DNA of 64,000 nucleotides, taken from the NCBI GenBank assembly GCA_037074705.1, contig CM073592.1:85997129-86061128 (forward strand). Direction: 5' to 3'. Both the position numbers and the translations under genes were made by a program. The DNA comes from Zhengitettix transpicula. Its lineage: Eukaryota > Arthropoda > Insecta > Orthoptera > Tetrigidae. This document shows positions 23,575 to 37,500 of this stretch, piece after piece; position 1 is the first letter of the stretch; each line of letters begins with the position of its first letter. The notes beneath the pieces were generated by a model, which was not told the DNA's origin, ran no database searches, and was given only the letters and a program-made list of their open reading frames with translations.

Positions 23575-25152
23575 GGAATAAATACAGTAATCATATCGAA
23601 ACATTTACACATTACGCTATATAGGTTGTAAATTAACAACTTGACTTCTTTCGTAAATAGCGCTTCGGCCAGTACAGACATAGCCGAAAGTTTTAAAAGT
23701 TAAGACGTATTCGTCGTCATCATATTTTTCTAAGGTTTTATAACTCATTCAACAGAAATAACTCCCATAAAGGTGATGTCTGAGCATAGATAATTTAACA
23801 GTGTTGCTGCTGCGGTTATATCTTTTCTATATAAATTAACGGCGACTTTTATAAACGTGACATAATATTAAAAGAATTTGCAGACTTCACAACAAAGCTC
23901 CGGTCCCCTTCGGTAAGCATCGACCAATTTCGGTAAAAGAGCACGTGTGTTATATTCCCTACAAATAATGAATACATCTAAAAATAATAATTTACTTCGA
24001 TCGCTGTGACGTTGGTAACATTCAACTTGCCGGTCCGTGACTGAAACCTTCAGCCATCGTTTTTACGATTTTGGTTTACTTCTGTCTACATCTTGATAAC
24101 CAAAATTATTCTACATAGGATCGTTCTAATCATGACCAAAAGATAAACATTGACTCTACAAGTGGAAAAATTGAAAAGAAAATCGCGGGTATCAAAATAT
24201 GCTAGGCCTACGATGCCACCTTTAGACCAGAGGAGACCTCGTAAAGTAATTGCTTTTATTGTGTTTTGTTTACTCATTATTTTCACATTCTCATTGGCCT
24301 TATTGCAATTATTTCTTCTGAGAGTACCATCTTTTTGTCATATTTTTCGAGTATATACGGACGACGTTTTATAGACGTCAAGCAAGCAATTTTCACTCTG
24401 AAATATAAAAGTGCTGAAGGAAGCAACGAAAACCAGACCTTCACAAAGATTAAGATTGTCTGTCATATTTAAAGTCGTCCGCTCAATCAAAATTACTCTA
24501 CTTTTCTTATTTCATTAATTTTTATTTGGTTTAGTCCTTCGAGGTTTGGAATCGAATTCTCTCCAAGAGAAGCCATTCTTTTGAAAATATCTTTGATTTT
24601 TCTGTTCAACTGTCCCCCTTCTCTGAAGGCAAATGGTAAACCACAAAATTGTTTGCTACATATCGGATATAAGAAAAGTGAAGAAAACCAAAATTGTAAT
24701 GGGAGAAAAGTCTGAATGTATTGACTTTGTAATTTTAGGATAACTTTTTTATAGTGGAAGGTTCAAGAAAGTGGTGTGTATTGAACATTGAACTGAGTTT
24801 TTGAGTTATAAATGTATTTGCTCATCCTTCTCTTCTTGCTTTGGATTCCTATTTTTTGCTGTGATATTTTCGTTTTCCTTCCTGCCAAGTATTCTTTCAC
24901 GTTCCTATTTTCTTTCCGCTATGAACTTCTACTCTCAGAGGATGGGCAACGCGTACAACTTACTGCCGCTACACTTCGCGGACAAAACATGCGATAAGTG
25001 ATTACGCGTGAACCCGGCTGAAGAGGAAATTGGAGGAGCACATTGGGCAGGTAGAAGAAAGCTGTCGGCTTGCAGCGGGAAGGGATCTTGGAGGGGATAG
25101 CAGTACGGTGAGCGACGAGCAAAGTGTGCCAGTCTCAACTCAGCCGCACAAG
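23575..25152. promoter_or_regulatory. upstream region and 5' UTR of the tetraspan gene
   Basis: No element or gene is recognised up to about 24900. From about 24940 the sequence becomes GC- and CpG-richer and leads into exon 1. In the reading frame of the gene a TGA near 25012 precedes the first ATG, so 25012-25152 is read as 5' UTR or leader. No convincing TATA box was seen. Confidence 0.4.
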
Positions 25153-25587
25153 ATGGCGGAGAAGGAGAAGCAGCCGCCGGACGCGAGTCTGCTGTCCACG
25201 GACATGCTGATCGTGAAGTCGCCGTCCGTCGAGGACCCCGGGGGCGGAGGGCCACACTGCTGCCTGGGCTGTCTGCGGCGGGCCGACGACCGCACTGCGC
25301 TCGTGTCGCTGGGCGGCATGCACGTGGCCCTCGGCATCGTCATGGTGGTGGGCGGCGCCCTGGGGGCGGCGAGAGCCGCGGCGCTGGGGACGGCCAGCGC
25401 GGGTCTGTGGGGCGGCGGCGCGGCCGGAGCCGCGGGATGCGCCGGGCTGTTCGCGGGGCTGCGTGGGGGCGGCGCCACGGCCTTCGTGGCCCTCAGTCTC
25501 GTGGCCCTCGCGCTCAGCAACCTGGTAGCCGTCCTGGGGGCGACGGCGCTGGTCAGAGACGCGGCCCGCGTCCACGCCGACACAGAG
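25153..25587 (+). CDS. tetraspan protein exon 1 (start codon, TM1-3)
   Basis: Starts at the first in-frame ATG after an upstream stop, in a good context (ACAAGATGG), and encodes 145 aa beginning MAEKEKQPPDASLL. It ends at ACAGAG|GTAAGT, a consensus donor, phase 0. Three hydrophobic helices are visible, separated by very short loops. The exon is a CpG-rich island in AT-rich surroundings. Long antisense frames at 25135-25629 are by-products of its GC-rich codons. Confidence 0.85.
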
Positions 25588-28500
25588 GTAAGTTCTGTAA
25601 AACTGAGGAGAGACAAATAGAACTGTCATTAAAAAATAGCCTAATAGGTGTTTATTTTGCTACTTCTTTATCTTTTTGTTAACTACAACTAATTCACACG
25701 TTTTGATATTGTCATTTACTGATCGAAACATAACTTGATTGATTCTATTCGTTCATTAATTGTTGCTTCCGAACTGAGAAATCAGATTCATCTCCGCTCT
25801 GATATTATCGTATCATTATTTTATTTAGTATCCACTATAAAACGACGGAAAAACTAAAAAGATATATTTTTATAAACTTCAAATCTTTGTTTTCTGAGTG
25901 ACATTAGCGATCACTTCCGGTAATATGAGTGTAAAGAGCATCGTCCCATACTAAGTACACTTTTTACTGAAACGGAACATTTTTAAACGGTGCCTGTCAT
26001 TGTTCAAGCTGACCATTCTCCGTATTTAATTTATAATACGATACAGGACTGGTGTGAATTTATGCAATTTTTTCATTCGAATATTTGGGTAAGCTCGTGT
26101 TAGTACGAAAAACAGTCTTCTATGTGTGTTTATAATAAAGATCTGACTTGTATATTCAAATTCTGGCGTGGGTAATGAGACAAGATTGATAGATTCAGAG
26201 TTAAGAAATCACTTGATAAAGGCTGAAGCACTTACTGTGTAATAATTACCTTAATGAGCGCCTGCAGAGACTTACCGTTTGTTTTAAAGCTTTTTAAGGT
26301 GTAGACAGTTTCCGGCGAAGTCAGCTTTTATACAAAAATGTTACAGGATTAAGTATTTAATATAATAATTACTAGCCAAAAAAGTCAGAATAATATTTAC
26401 AATTTCATCATAAAAATTTTATTGTATCAATTATGACGTTTCGTTCGTTATATTCGGACCTCTACAACAACAATAATAGACCTGAAACTGAATACTAAAT
26501 TAACAGAATTATAGTTTGACGTATAAAATAAATATTCAAATAAACAGATGCATACTAATGCAAGACTCAGGATTAAAATTTGATGTTCCTTTTATGAAAT
26601 ATAAATACTCATGTAAGAAGAAGTGGAAGTATCAGGTACAATTTATCTCATAATATTCATCCTTGTCCGCGACGAAACCAAAACGTGTTCCAAATAAGGC
26701 TTCGTAACAATGGACCCCCGCTGCGACAATCAGCGGTTTGCCGCCTCCATTGAAAGCGTAGACCAACCTTCACGATCTGCTGCCTGGTTCAATGATAGCA
26801 GTACAAAACACTGTATGGCCGAGGCTTTTTTTTTCGGGACCGTAATCTTAAGAATCGAACAAGAGGTTTCGATAGAAAGACTTCGGCCGATTTTGCAATC
26901 CGATCTGTTCGACCGACGGTTCTGCCGACTCAAACGGTTCCACTATCCGCTTTCCACCGTTGTCAACGTTCTCTCGGGACACGATGGACGCGACCTGTAC
27001 TGTGTGAAAGCTATGAGATTCTTTTCTTTGGAGGCTGATACGATTAACTCGGCGAAAGAGATACACGCATTGTCCTAAAAACTATTGGGACAACCAATTC
27101 AGTAGTCGAAGTAGGACTTTTATTTGTTTCAAAATCTCTTTATAAGAAGAGTACAACAAGGCAAAAATCAATATGGCGATTACTTTGGGATGAAGCTAGA
27201 AACTTTCAACTGTTTGGCATTATATTCCTGGTTACACGGAATTAAATTTTACGTTCGTCGATACATACACCAGGCATTATCAAAATCTACACCCATAAAC
27301 TCAATGTCACAACTAACCCTACGAAAGAATTAGCAGGAAACACGTCACAGAAAACAAAAATTGTGTCTACAGCCTTCGCAGATCGACTGATCCAGCGTAT
27401 ACTTCCACTGGATTGCGCATGATCACAAATATTTGTCGGCAAAAACTGATGAAAGTCGGATCCAATGTAACCATAATTTAAGACAGAAAGAAAACGCCTG
27501 AGCACGTTTACTGAAACTTATCCCCGCACTTATTTACTAGAGCCTGCTTGTAAATATCTCTTAAATTAACCATAGTCTCTATTTAATTTCTTAGGTACAT
27601 ATCGTCACTTTTACGATACACTGATTGCCATAGTTGACTGTTTATTTTAACTACCCTATTATGCACGTATTTTACATTACAGTCGAATAAAGTGCTTGAT
27701 GGCGTCAACATTCTCGCGAAAAAAATCCAAATATATACTCGCAAGCAACAGTGTGTTGAAAAATGTATTCGAAGAACATAATCAGTTGTCGACATTACGT
27801 AATGTCCCAATAGGCCTACAATATATAGTTCCTATTGTAAAGGTTTTCATATTTTTTATCGTCTGAGTTAGCTAATGTTCGAAATTAGTTATTATTGGAC
27901 CTCAATAAAAATAATTACTGTCCTCCAGAGATAGTTTCATACACGAATGCAGCAGATACTGCCATTAATCGTGTTCCAGTCCGTATTTGGTTGCCCAAAA
28001 CTATTATATTCGGAACTGTATTTTGTGGAATCACGTATTTACCCTTGATAAAATATGTAGCCAAAGTATTTTCGATTGATATTAGTCAACAAAAGCTGAC
28101 ATCATCCGTAAAATTTAATAAATTATTCCGACAGAACTAGTTACTAGCTTCTCTTAAATCACAGAAATTAAAGTTTTGTAATGTTCTATCAGTTGTCTAC
28201 TGGTATTTACAATAATCTTATGATATAACTATTTTGATGATAAATGTTTCCCTCCACTAAGCACTTCTTAAAATTCCGTATGAGAATATTATTTAAAAGT
28301 TTATAGTTATTGTAATAAGTCACAATAATTCAGAATGAGTGACCTACAGTAGTACTTTAAAAAGAGTATGTACAAGACGATGTTTTGAATTTTACGTACT
28401 CCCAAGTATAAACATTGTTCCCTCCCTTCAACACTTCTGTGCGAAATGAGAAATAAAGAAGAAAAAAATCTTATATAATTTTCAAATTTACATAATTAAT

Positions 28501-31500
28501 AGTCTTTATATTTTTTTCTGGCTAAAGTCCATTTATTTATTTATATTTTTTACATTAGTTTTGTTCGCTACATAATCTGAAGTAATCATTTTGAATACAC
28601 AATAAAATGTCTGTCGGTCACGTTGACAACATTGCTTGAAATGTTGGCTCTCTGCTGTAACAGCACACATATCATTACTGATTAGCGACACATCATGCAG
28701 AAATACGCGATTCAATGGCGGTGGTTGGAAATAATAAAACAGTATTACAAAAATATGTATCGTGAGTTGCGGCCATAATTAACAAATGTGGCGACCTCCT
28801 GTGCTGTAGAGGTCAGGGTGACTGCGTCACACCACAGAGGTCCCAGGTTCGAATCCCGGCGAGGGCATGAATGTTTGCGTGCGTGAGAGAAACTCAGCAA
28901 ATCAGTCCTCCAACTAGAATAAATTATTTCCCATTCTAAGCCGCTAATAACCAGGGTTGTTGATGCGACTGTAAATAAATCAATATAAAAATAAATAATT
29001 ATTTTGAGCAATGTTTTTCATCTACCAGGACGGTGCCACATGTCACACATCGGGTGAGACTTTCATTGTTACAATTTACTCTGATGAGATGGCGTTGTGT
29101 TTTTTCCGTCCAGGTCGTGCGGTTTCACCTATTTTGACTTGTTCCCCTCAGGATATGTGAAATAGCAGGATCACGAGAACGAGTCACGAATGATCCTTGA
29201 CCTTCACACGCACCATCGCTAATCTTCATGGCGACATGTGTTTGAGAGTGTCCAGACGTCGGGTCACAAGAATACGTTCAAATAAACAAAGCAGAGGATG
29301 TCAATTTGGAATGCTGTTATTTTCTAAAAACAAATATAACACGACTGTTTTTTAATATGTAATGAAGAAATATTGATTATTATGTGTCAACTTCATTGTG
29401 TCGCCATTTTAAACGGAAAAATTCCATTAAATCGATTTCAAATATGGAAAGGAGTCACTACAGTAACTGCCAGTCAAGGAAAATGAACGTGAGAATTCAT
29501 TGAGATCTGCTATTTGCTTGTCCAGCAAAATTAGAGTCGTTATTTGAAAGCCAATTAAGACGAGTGCTTGGTGAATGGTGAGACTGCGAATGGATCTCAT
29601 AAACCTAAGTTGTCTGGTGATTTATTTTTCTATAAGGGTCTTGAAGGAGATGGTAAACTTTCAAAGATGAATAGTTTGTTTCCCGACTACGGAAATCCTC
29701 TTGAATCCAATGGACAATGCAATCTTATTACTAGCAATGTAACGTTACAGCATAACGGTCTCTATGATGTAAAGATTAATAATGGATATTAATGAAACGT
29801 TGCCCAGCTCGTGCTCCCTGTGCCATGAACTCATCCTACAACGTCTTTGTTCTCGGAGAAAGTTAAAAAAATAATAATTGCAGAGTAGTTTTCCGCGAGG
29901 CGAGCAGGTTGGAATGTAAAGTGAAGTGAGGTGTTGTTTTGGTTTGCGCACGCCTTTCGCTTTCACAGGGCCATTACTTTCAGTGCGGCACGAAGACCTG
30001 CACCACGCGAAACGTTCTTACCTTCCTACGGAAACAGACCATCACAATGCGATCAGATAAATTACGTAGATACAGTAACATACAATTCAAGGAAAAGTAT
30101 TATATACATTACTAAATTATTGTGATCTATTTAAAATCGATTTTTACATTTTACATTAGCAATATGAAGATGAATGTGGAAGAACTCTGGTCTTACCATT
30201 ACTAACTCCTCAAATACACAGAATTATTCAAGTTAATGAATCCTCACTGAAAGCTGTGATTTGTTCCACGGTGCTTCATATTTGGTGTTCTCTTTTGACA
30301 TTTGCATACCCTTGACCATTCAAATATTACTGTACGTAAGCGTATGTTGGCCTTGAAAGCACTTCTCATACGTGATCCTAGTCCTACCGGTCAAATTTTT
30401 TTTCATTCTTTTGCTTCCTGTTTCGGATGTCCTTGTAATTAAATAACGTTACTACGCAGCTGTGTTCAGTGTGAGAAAAATTATGGAAACAGCTAGTAAT
30501 AACTTAATCGTGTCAATTTCTTATCAATTCTCACGGGGATCAACGTGAAATCTTTATGGAGTGTTTCCTATATTATTTCTTCTTACTTGAGATATATCGG
30601 ATTTTTTATTCTTACTGATTAGCGTCGATAACCGTATTACAATTACAATGAATTATGTTCATCTTACATGAACTAAGACTTTTAAATTGTGTTTGGTTAA
30701 CAGTAATAAAATTGAAATAACGAACTACGTTACCTGTCACTATATATTTATTACTCATTAACAATAATCATAAATAAACGGGTTGAAATAATTTTTAATC
30801 CTAAATTAATATTGACATAACTGTGTATTATAATTGTTCCTCCCATTCACTCACGAGTGTGCTAATGCATATAAATACTATCGCAATCCTAACGTGATGT
30901 ACGATTCAAATATGGTATATATTGGGTATCTTAATTCTTACACTACTTCTTTACCAAAAAAAAGATTAATATTAAGCCGATTGCTATTTACAATTTTAAC
31001 TCTTGGCGATGTCACAAAATTTCTTATTTCGCTCATGTTTCAGCTGACCTTATCCTTTAGGAGTTAGTGTATTCCTTCTACCATGATTCTTCTTCAAAAA
31101 GCGGGTAAATGTTATCATTCACCATGTAATTTATTTATATTTACATTGCTTTTCATACCCGAATGTCTGCTTCATAGTATTAAAATCATTATCTTATCGT
31201 TAAAATATTTTAATCGTCTTACCTTCCTTAAAAAAAATTATTCTCGTAATAGTGTTTCATCATTCTGTTTGAGTAAGATAAAATTGTTCAATATTATACG
31301 TATTTTCGTAACTGTTCATTTAATTTTCAGTTGTGCAAATGTAATTCGGATATTATTTGATTACACTGCTCCGAGAAAAGTTTATTTTATTTTATAAACG
31401 TATGGAACTGTACTTCCAACTAGGTTTTCGTCAAACAATTTTCGTATTAGTTTTAGTAGACCCATACATTATACAGCGTGATACTTCGGTCATGGAACAA

Positions 31501-34500
31501 ACTTTGAGAGGTGGTACAGATTTCGAAAACATAAAATAGGATCTGTTCTTGTATAGGAATGTATGAACGCGTTGAGACACGAACACAAAAAATAATCCAT
31601 GAAAAGAAGAACATTGTTTATTTACATCATCGCAAAGTGTTTACAATAAATGCTAACAATTTTGACAAACAACAGCAATACAAACCAGAGACTTCAGTTG
31701 AATATATTAAGGGCATCGTTTCTCGCGGTTTCATTGCGGTTGCAAGCGTACGCGAAATGCCTGGCATCTTTGGAACTGTTTGTCAATAGCTTCTTCTAAG
31801 CTACCAAACATGTATTACTGCAACTAATATATGAAAGTGAATGACTTTTGACATAGTGAAATATCTGACGATAAAAATTTTAGATCACTGTGTGATATGG
31901 GTAAACAAATGAATTTAATGAATAAAATGTTAATTAATGAAAATAAAATATAGCTAAATGATACGATATATACTTATATTTATATAAAATGATTATATAT
32001 AAGGAAAATGAGATTGATATGGATACACAAGAAATTATCCACCATATATATAAATGATAAGGCAGGAAAAGTAATAAATTCAATGTATTGTGTACAATGG
32101 AAGTAATTTTATTTTCGGGCATTTAAAAGGAAAAGTACAAATGATAAAGGTTTTTTTACATATTCGCTATAAAATTAATTAACCTAATTGTAGACAATAT
32201 TTGTAGTTTGAACTCCTGGAACAAGAATGAATAAACTTGAGCAAACAACATAAAGGAGTTGACGGGAGGAACTATGTGATCTGAAATCCACTTCGCAGCA
32301 CTTATTAGAATCACTGTGACTTGTAATTGTGATTGATACTGCCAAGTTTCACTAAAAATTACAATCTTTTCCAATTTTATAAGTAATGAGTGGTACCCAA
32401 TCGATAAAATGTGTTTTACTCTCTCCCTGGAAAGTTACGATAGTCGCTTCAATTACATTTCCCAGAATATTATTCATTCACAGCCTTATAGAAGATTCTA
32501 CAGATTTGACTTAACGTGGAATTAATGCCACCTTTAAGCTTAGGGATTCCATGAACTTTAGATTAGATACGGATGTCAGTCACTTTTAAGTTTTTATTAA
32601 TAACCTATTCTCACCCACCCTTCTGCACGATGAGATTACGTCCTGGTTATATATTCCGTACGGAAGAATTTTTTTATGTAGTACGTTTTTATAGAAAAGT
32701 CGAAACATTTACGGAGAAACTGATCAACTGAATGTTGGAGCCCATTCTTTCCGAGTCTCTCTGACCCTGGAATATTTTTTCCAGAACTTTCACCTGTTAG
32801 CTCGTTTGAACACACGGTGTGGAAACTTTCTATATCGTTTGTATTGCTTATCAGTAGTGTATATACTTCAATTTCTTCCAGAGTACATAATGCATTAATT
32901 AACTAACTAAATCTAATTGCGTCATTCATGTTGATCATCCATAAGTCAAGCACCATTGTAATATTAGGCCTATACTCAGAATTTCGGAGATACGAAAAAA
33001 TTTTTATCCTTAATCCTTCCCGTAAGGGACTTTTAAATGGACTTTAAATGACGCTCGTTTTAAAAAACTAACTTCCTTCGGCGGACACTGATATTTTACG
33101 TTCGTGACTCTAGCAGTTGTGAAAGAAGCTAAGGTGGCCTGACTTTCGCTTTCCCAAACCGCACGATTCCTCCGTCACTGACTTCGGTAATGAATACCAT
33201 TATCTGTGCAGCTCAGGATCCACTGAAATGTGTCCGAATAGAAAGCAAACTTATTGTGACGCAAACTGTATATTGCTGAATACAGTACAAATATGAAATG
33301 AGTGAGTAGGAATAAGGGGAAGGCGAATAGCTTGAAAGGGCATACTGCTTCCTTTTGGGAGTCGCAGACGTTAGGCATACGGTAGGAGTTGGTCACTGTT
33401 CTCTTTGGATCAGTCGACCAACTAGTCCTAAAAACCTGTCGAGGTATGAAGTCGGGTAAGTTGCGTCCACACAGTTAACTCTGATCTCCCGTTATCGGAA
33501 GGACGTGGGACAAGTATCAAAAGACCGACCTACCTGATGCTGGCTTCTGTAGGATTTTCCCAGCATCACATTTAGGCGAATGCCCTTAAACTACTAGTTA
33601 GTTACACTTTGACTACCTTTGCCCCCTTTCTATCCATTCCTATGCTATAAAGAGGGAAAGTCATAGAAGCAGTATAACCCTCACGCAGCATGTCGCTTAG
33701 AAAATGTCCAAATACCCGAATATTCCTGCGTCGCTGCGGTGTTTCCTGAAAAGGAAGCTTAGCTTACTTAAAAATATTATTCACTACGATTGAGTAAAGA
33801 TAGTGAAAAAGTAAAACATTTCTGTAATACAACCCCACAAATTTTGAATCACTCTCAATAAAATAATTTATACACGAAGATAAAAATCGATTATTTCCAT
33901 GTTTAGAACTATAGAAAAATTTGAAAATATTGTAAATGGTTTATAATTTTAAAAATAATAGATAATTATGTTAAAAAATAAATGAAAATAATTTACGTCT
34001 AATAGAAAATAATGAATAATGTCAATACAGACAAAATGGGTAATATAAATACCACACAACGTTTCTGGGATCCTTGTCCCTTGCACCTGACGAAAGGATC
34101 CCAGAAACGTTGTGTGGTATTTATATTACCCATTTTTTGTCTGTATTGGCTATTTTTCTTATTACTTAAAAAATAAATGTTGACAAATTATATATATATG
34201 TATATATATTCATAAAATCCTGTAAAACTAAACAAATACTTTGAAACATAAAAACGTTTCTCGAGTGACCCAGCAAACCTCAAAGTATGCTTGTAACTCT
34301 TCGTGGTTTGTTAATGCTCGAAACAAACTTCGGAGATCTGGAAAGTTATTGAATCAATCCGAATGAATCGGCTAGACGGCGAGTAAATTGTAGTTAAACT
34401 CGCTTATTTTTAATTAACCAATCTCACAACCCTAAATTAAACACCCTTCTCCACTTTGCTACAACAAACTGTATTGCCCATTGACACTACACAGCAGGTG

Positions 34501-37500
34501 TGAAGATAAGATTTTTGGCAGAGCTATCATAGATAGAATGCATTTTACCAACCTTTGGCAAGTTTATCTGAACCTCGAGTGAGATTCGTTATACTATGTC
34601 CGCATGCAAACACAAAGCCCTTAAAAATTACAAGTCGGATCAAACACAACGCAGAAAATTGCCCAGGATCGGAATGACTTCACACTCGGACATATACAGC
34701 GACCAAAACCAATGACGCACTTGGACGGAATGTCCGACTTTTAGTCTACTCGGCCCAAAACCTAACATTCGACTGTCGCTCGACTGATAAATGTAAATAA
34801 GATCGCCCCCCGCTCGACTGCCCTGGTGCTCTGCTACTGATCCCCTTGTGTTTACTTCTCAAGACTTTTATACTTTTAACTCGAGACACAGTTTGACCCA
34901 GGGTTAAATGTTCGTAAACATTTGGCGTAACGGAAATACATCGCCTGTATTGCCGAACTGAAGACAGAAAATGTTAAATAAAATAAATTCCCCAGGAATC
35001 TCTACAATATAATTATATATATATATGCCTATATTTTATAGGATTTTATGAAAAATAGGTTTATAATTTAAAAAAATGTTTTTGTAGGTGAATATAGCTA
35101 ATTTATGGGTCGAAATATCCTTGGTTCAAAATTAATAAATTTTTATTAGTAATGGAGTTTTAAATTATTTTATTGAGACTGATTAATATCCTGTGGGGTT
35201 AAATACGATAAATACGAAAATTAAAAATCAGTCGTATTATATTTATGATTCTTTAAGAATAAAAGTAAAAACTTTTCTGCCAATCATTAATTGTCAAACT
35301 GTGAGAGAGTCAGGATACAACAACATTTACATTTCGGTTTAGATTTTAACACATTATCAATATTGACTAATATTGATACATGAAAAAGAACCGATACAAA
35401 AATTAATAACCAGATGACCAGAATTCACAATATGTGATATAATTATCAACATGTTCAGTACCCAACAAAAAGTTTCCGATTGGTAATACGTTACTTAACC
35501 CTGGGTTTTAAATCGCGTTTGGTTCGTCCAATAAAAAAACCCTTACATCCAATTTCTTTAAACTGCATATGTTATTGCCTCTTCGTTCGGCTGTGTCTGT
35601 GACGTCACTGCCATGACGGACAAGTTACTCCGAGCCGCTGGGAAAGCTGAAGAGTGATTTTTCTGGATAACGGTGAATTTTTCGTCCTAAAACATGATTT
35701 TTCCAAGTATTTTTCACCACATCAAGACGCTTAAAAAATTCGTTTTTTAACCTGTCCTTTCACAACTTCAACACCAATTACACACCGTTCATGGTTTCAT
35801 ACATCGTAATAAGAACACATGTCACAACTTTCTTGCGTCTCCCTAGCTTGAGTCGTTAAAGTTTTACGTCGAAATATTTGACTCTATTTATAGACAGCTT
35901 AATTAATTACTGAGGCAGAAATATGTTTTGTCAACGAGTGTTATTAAAACGCGACTGACATTCCAATTGAAGAAATCTACTATGTTTTAATCATTTATAC
36001 GTGCATTAAATTAACGTTAAGCAAATAAAATTATATTACCTCATGAAGTGGCTATTTTCTTGTCAGTTTCCAAGTCGTCGCTCTCTGCACTGCTGATCCA
36101 AGTACTAAATAAGCTGATGGTGACGTTTCATGTTCATGCTGATAAAACCATAGTACTTTAGGAGGACGTGTTACTTATACTCATTGTATTTAATTACCAT
36201 AATCCCGCATAAATCATTCACCGTAATTTCTTTTAATCTATTGTTCGCATATTTCAGATTAATTAAAACTAAAACGGTAACATGATTACGTTTATTTGTT
36301 GAACTTTGACTTTCATACTGTTATATAATTGTTTATTTTACTTGTGAAACTCAACGTAGAACTTGAGAAAGTCGACGATTAGCATATTAAATAATGTAAA
36401 ATTTTCCGTGAAACGTTCCAAATAATTAATCAACTCAGTTTGAATGTTAAGATTTTTTGAAATACATTTACCTGGTTCGAGGTTGAATTAAAAAGGTGAA
36501 TTAAAATAGGAATAGCATTTTGCATACAATGATGAAAAACTTATTTTCATTGTTGTTTTTAACACGTAAAAATTTATTACCAATTGGTTTCTATTTGATG
36601 AAATAAATAAATCGTAATTTCAGGAATTCCCTGAATAATACCCTGAACGTATTCACAGTAACAGAAACTCTACTTTTACGATTTCTATTCTATAATTGTA
36701 AATCAACGATTCCTCTTATCTAGAAAAATGATATTGTTAGTAAATACCAAGGGGAATGCAGTAAGCCATCTAAAGCCAAAATGCCTATCTTGTCGTCTTT
36801 CCAATCAAACGCACGTTGGTACATCATAACCAAACTCTACATTATGTCGTTGAAATCTATTTCAACACAGAAGTTATGAAGATCTATACAACTTTTCAGC
36901 TTACAGCCACAGAAAAATCCTGAATACTCGTCAATGTGTCATACATCATACAAAACATTTACTTATTATTCCATATATATTAATAGCAGATTGACAACTA
37001 AATAACAAACAAAACACATTGCACAACTGAACTGAAACCGGTCATTAATGTCTTAAAATGCACCAAACGAAACAGAAAATTTACGACCTTATTCATATAT
37101 GTAAAAGTCAGTACATTACTTGAACGAGAATCCAGCGATTTTGTTATTAGTTCTGTAGTGTTACAAGCGACCATGACTAACGTGAGATACGATTTAATTT
37201 TAGACAGGGAAAGTATTATAGAAAATATCTACTTAATAATGCGTCTATAGGTGATTCCGATATAGCAATCTAGATGGTTAGATATACAACGTTTAACTTC
37301 AAAACATTATTCGCGTTTTACGTTGTTCGATTATTGAAAATTAGAGGATAAAAAACGGCGATTAGAACAGTGAAGGCAGCTTTGTTCGTCTTCGGAAAGA
37401 ACATAAAGTTGATGGCATATGCGAACGGACGAACTGAACAACAGCGGGGTTGATTTGAATGAATTTTTTTATTGAGCTATATAGTTCACCTATTATTAAG

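Noticed and set aside
25135..25629. Two long minus-strand frames (164 and 158 codons)
   Set aside because: They overlap GC-rich exon 1 antisense; stop codons are rare there by composition. The plus strand has a Kozak-like ATG, membrane segments and a consensus donor.
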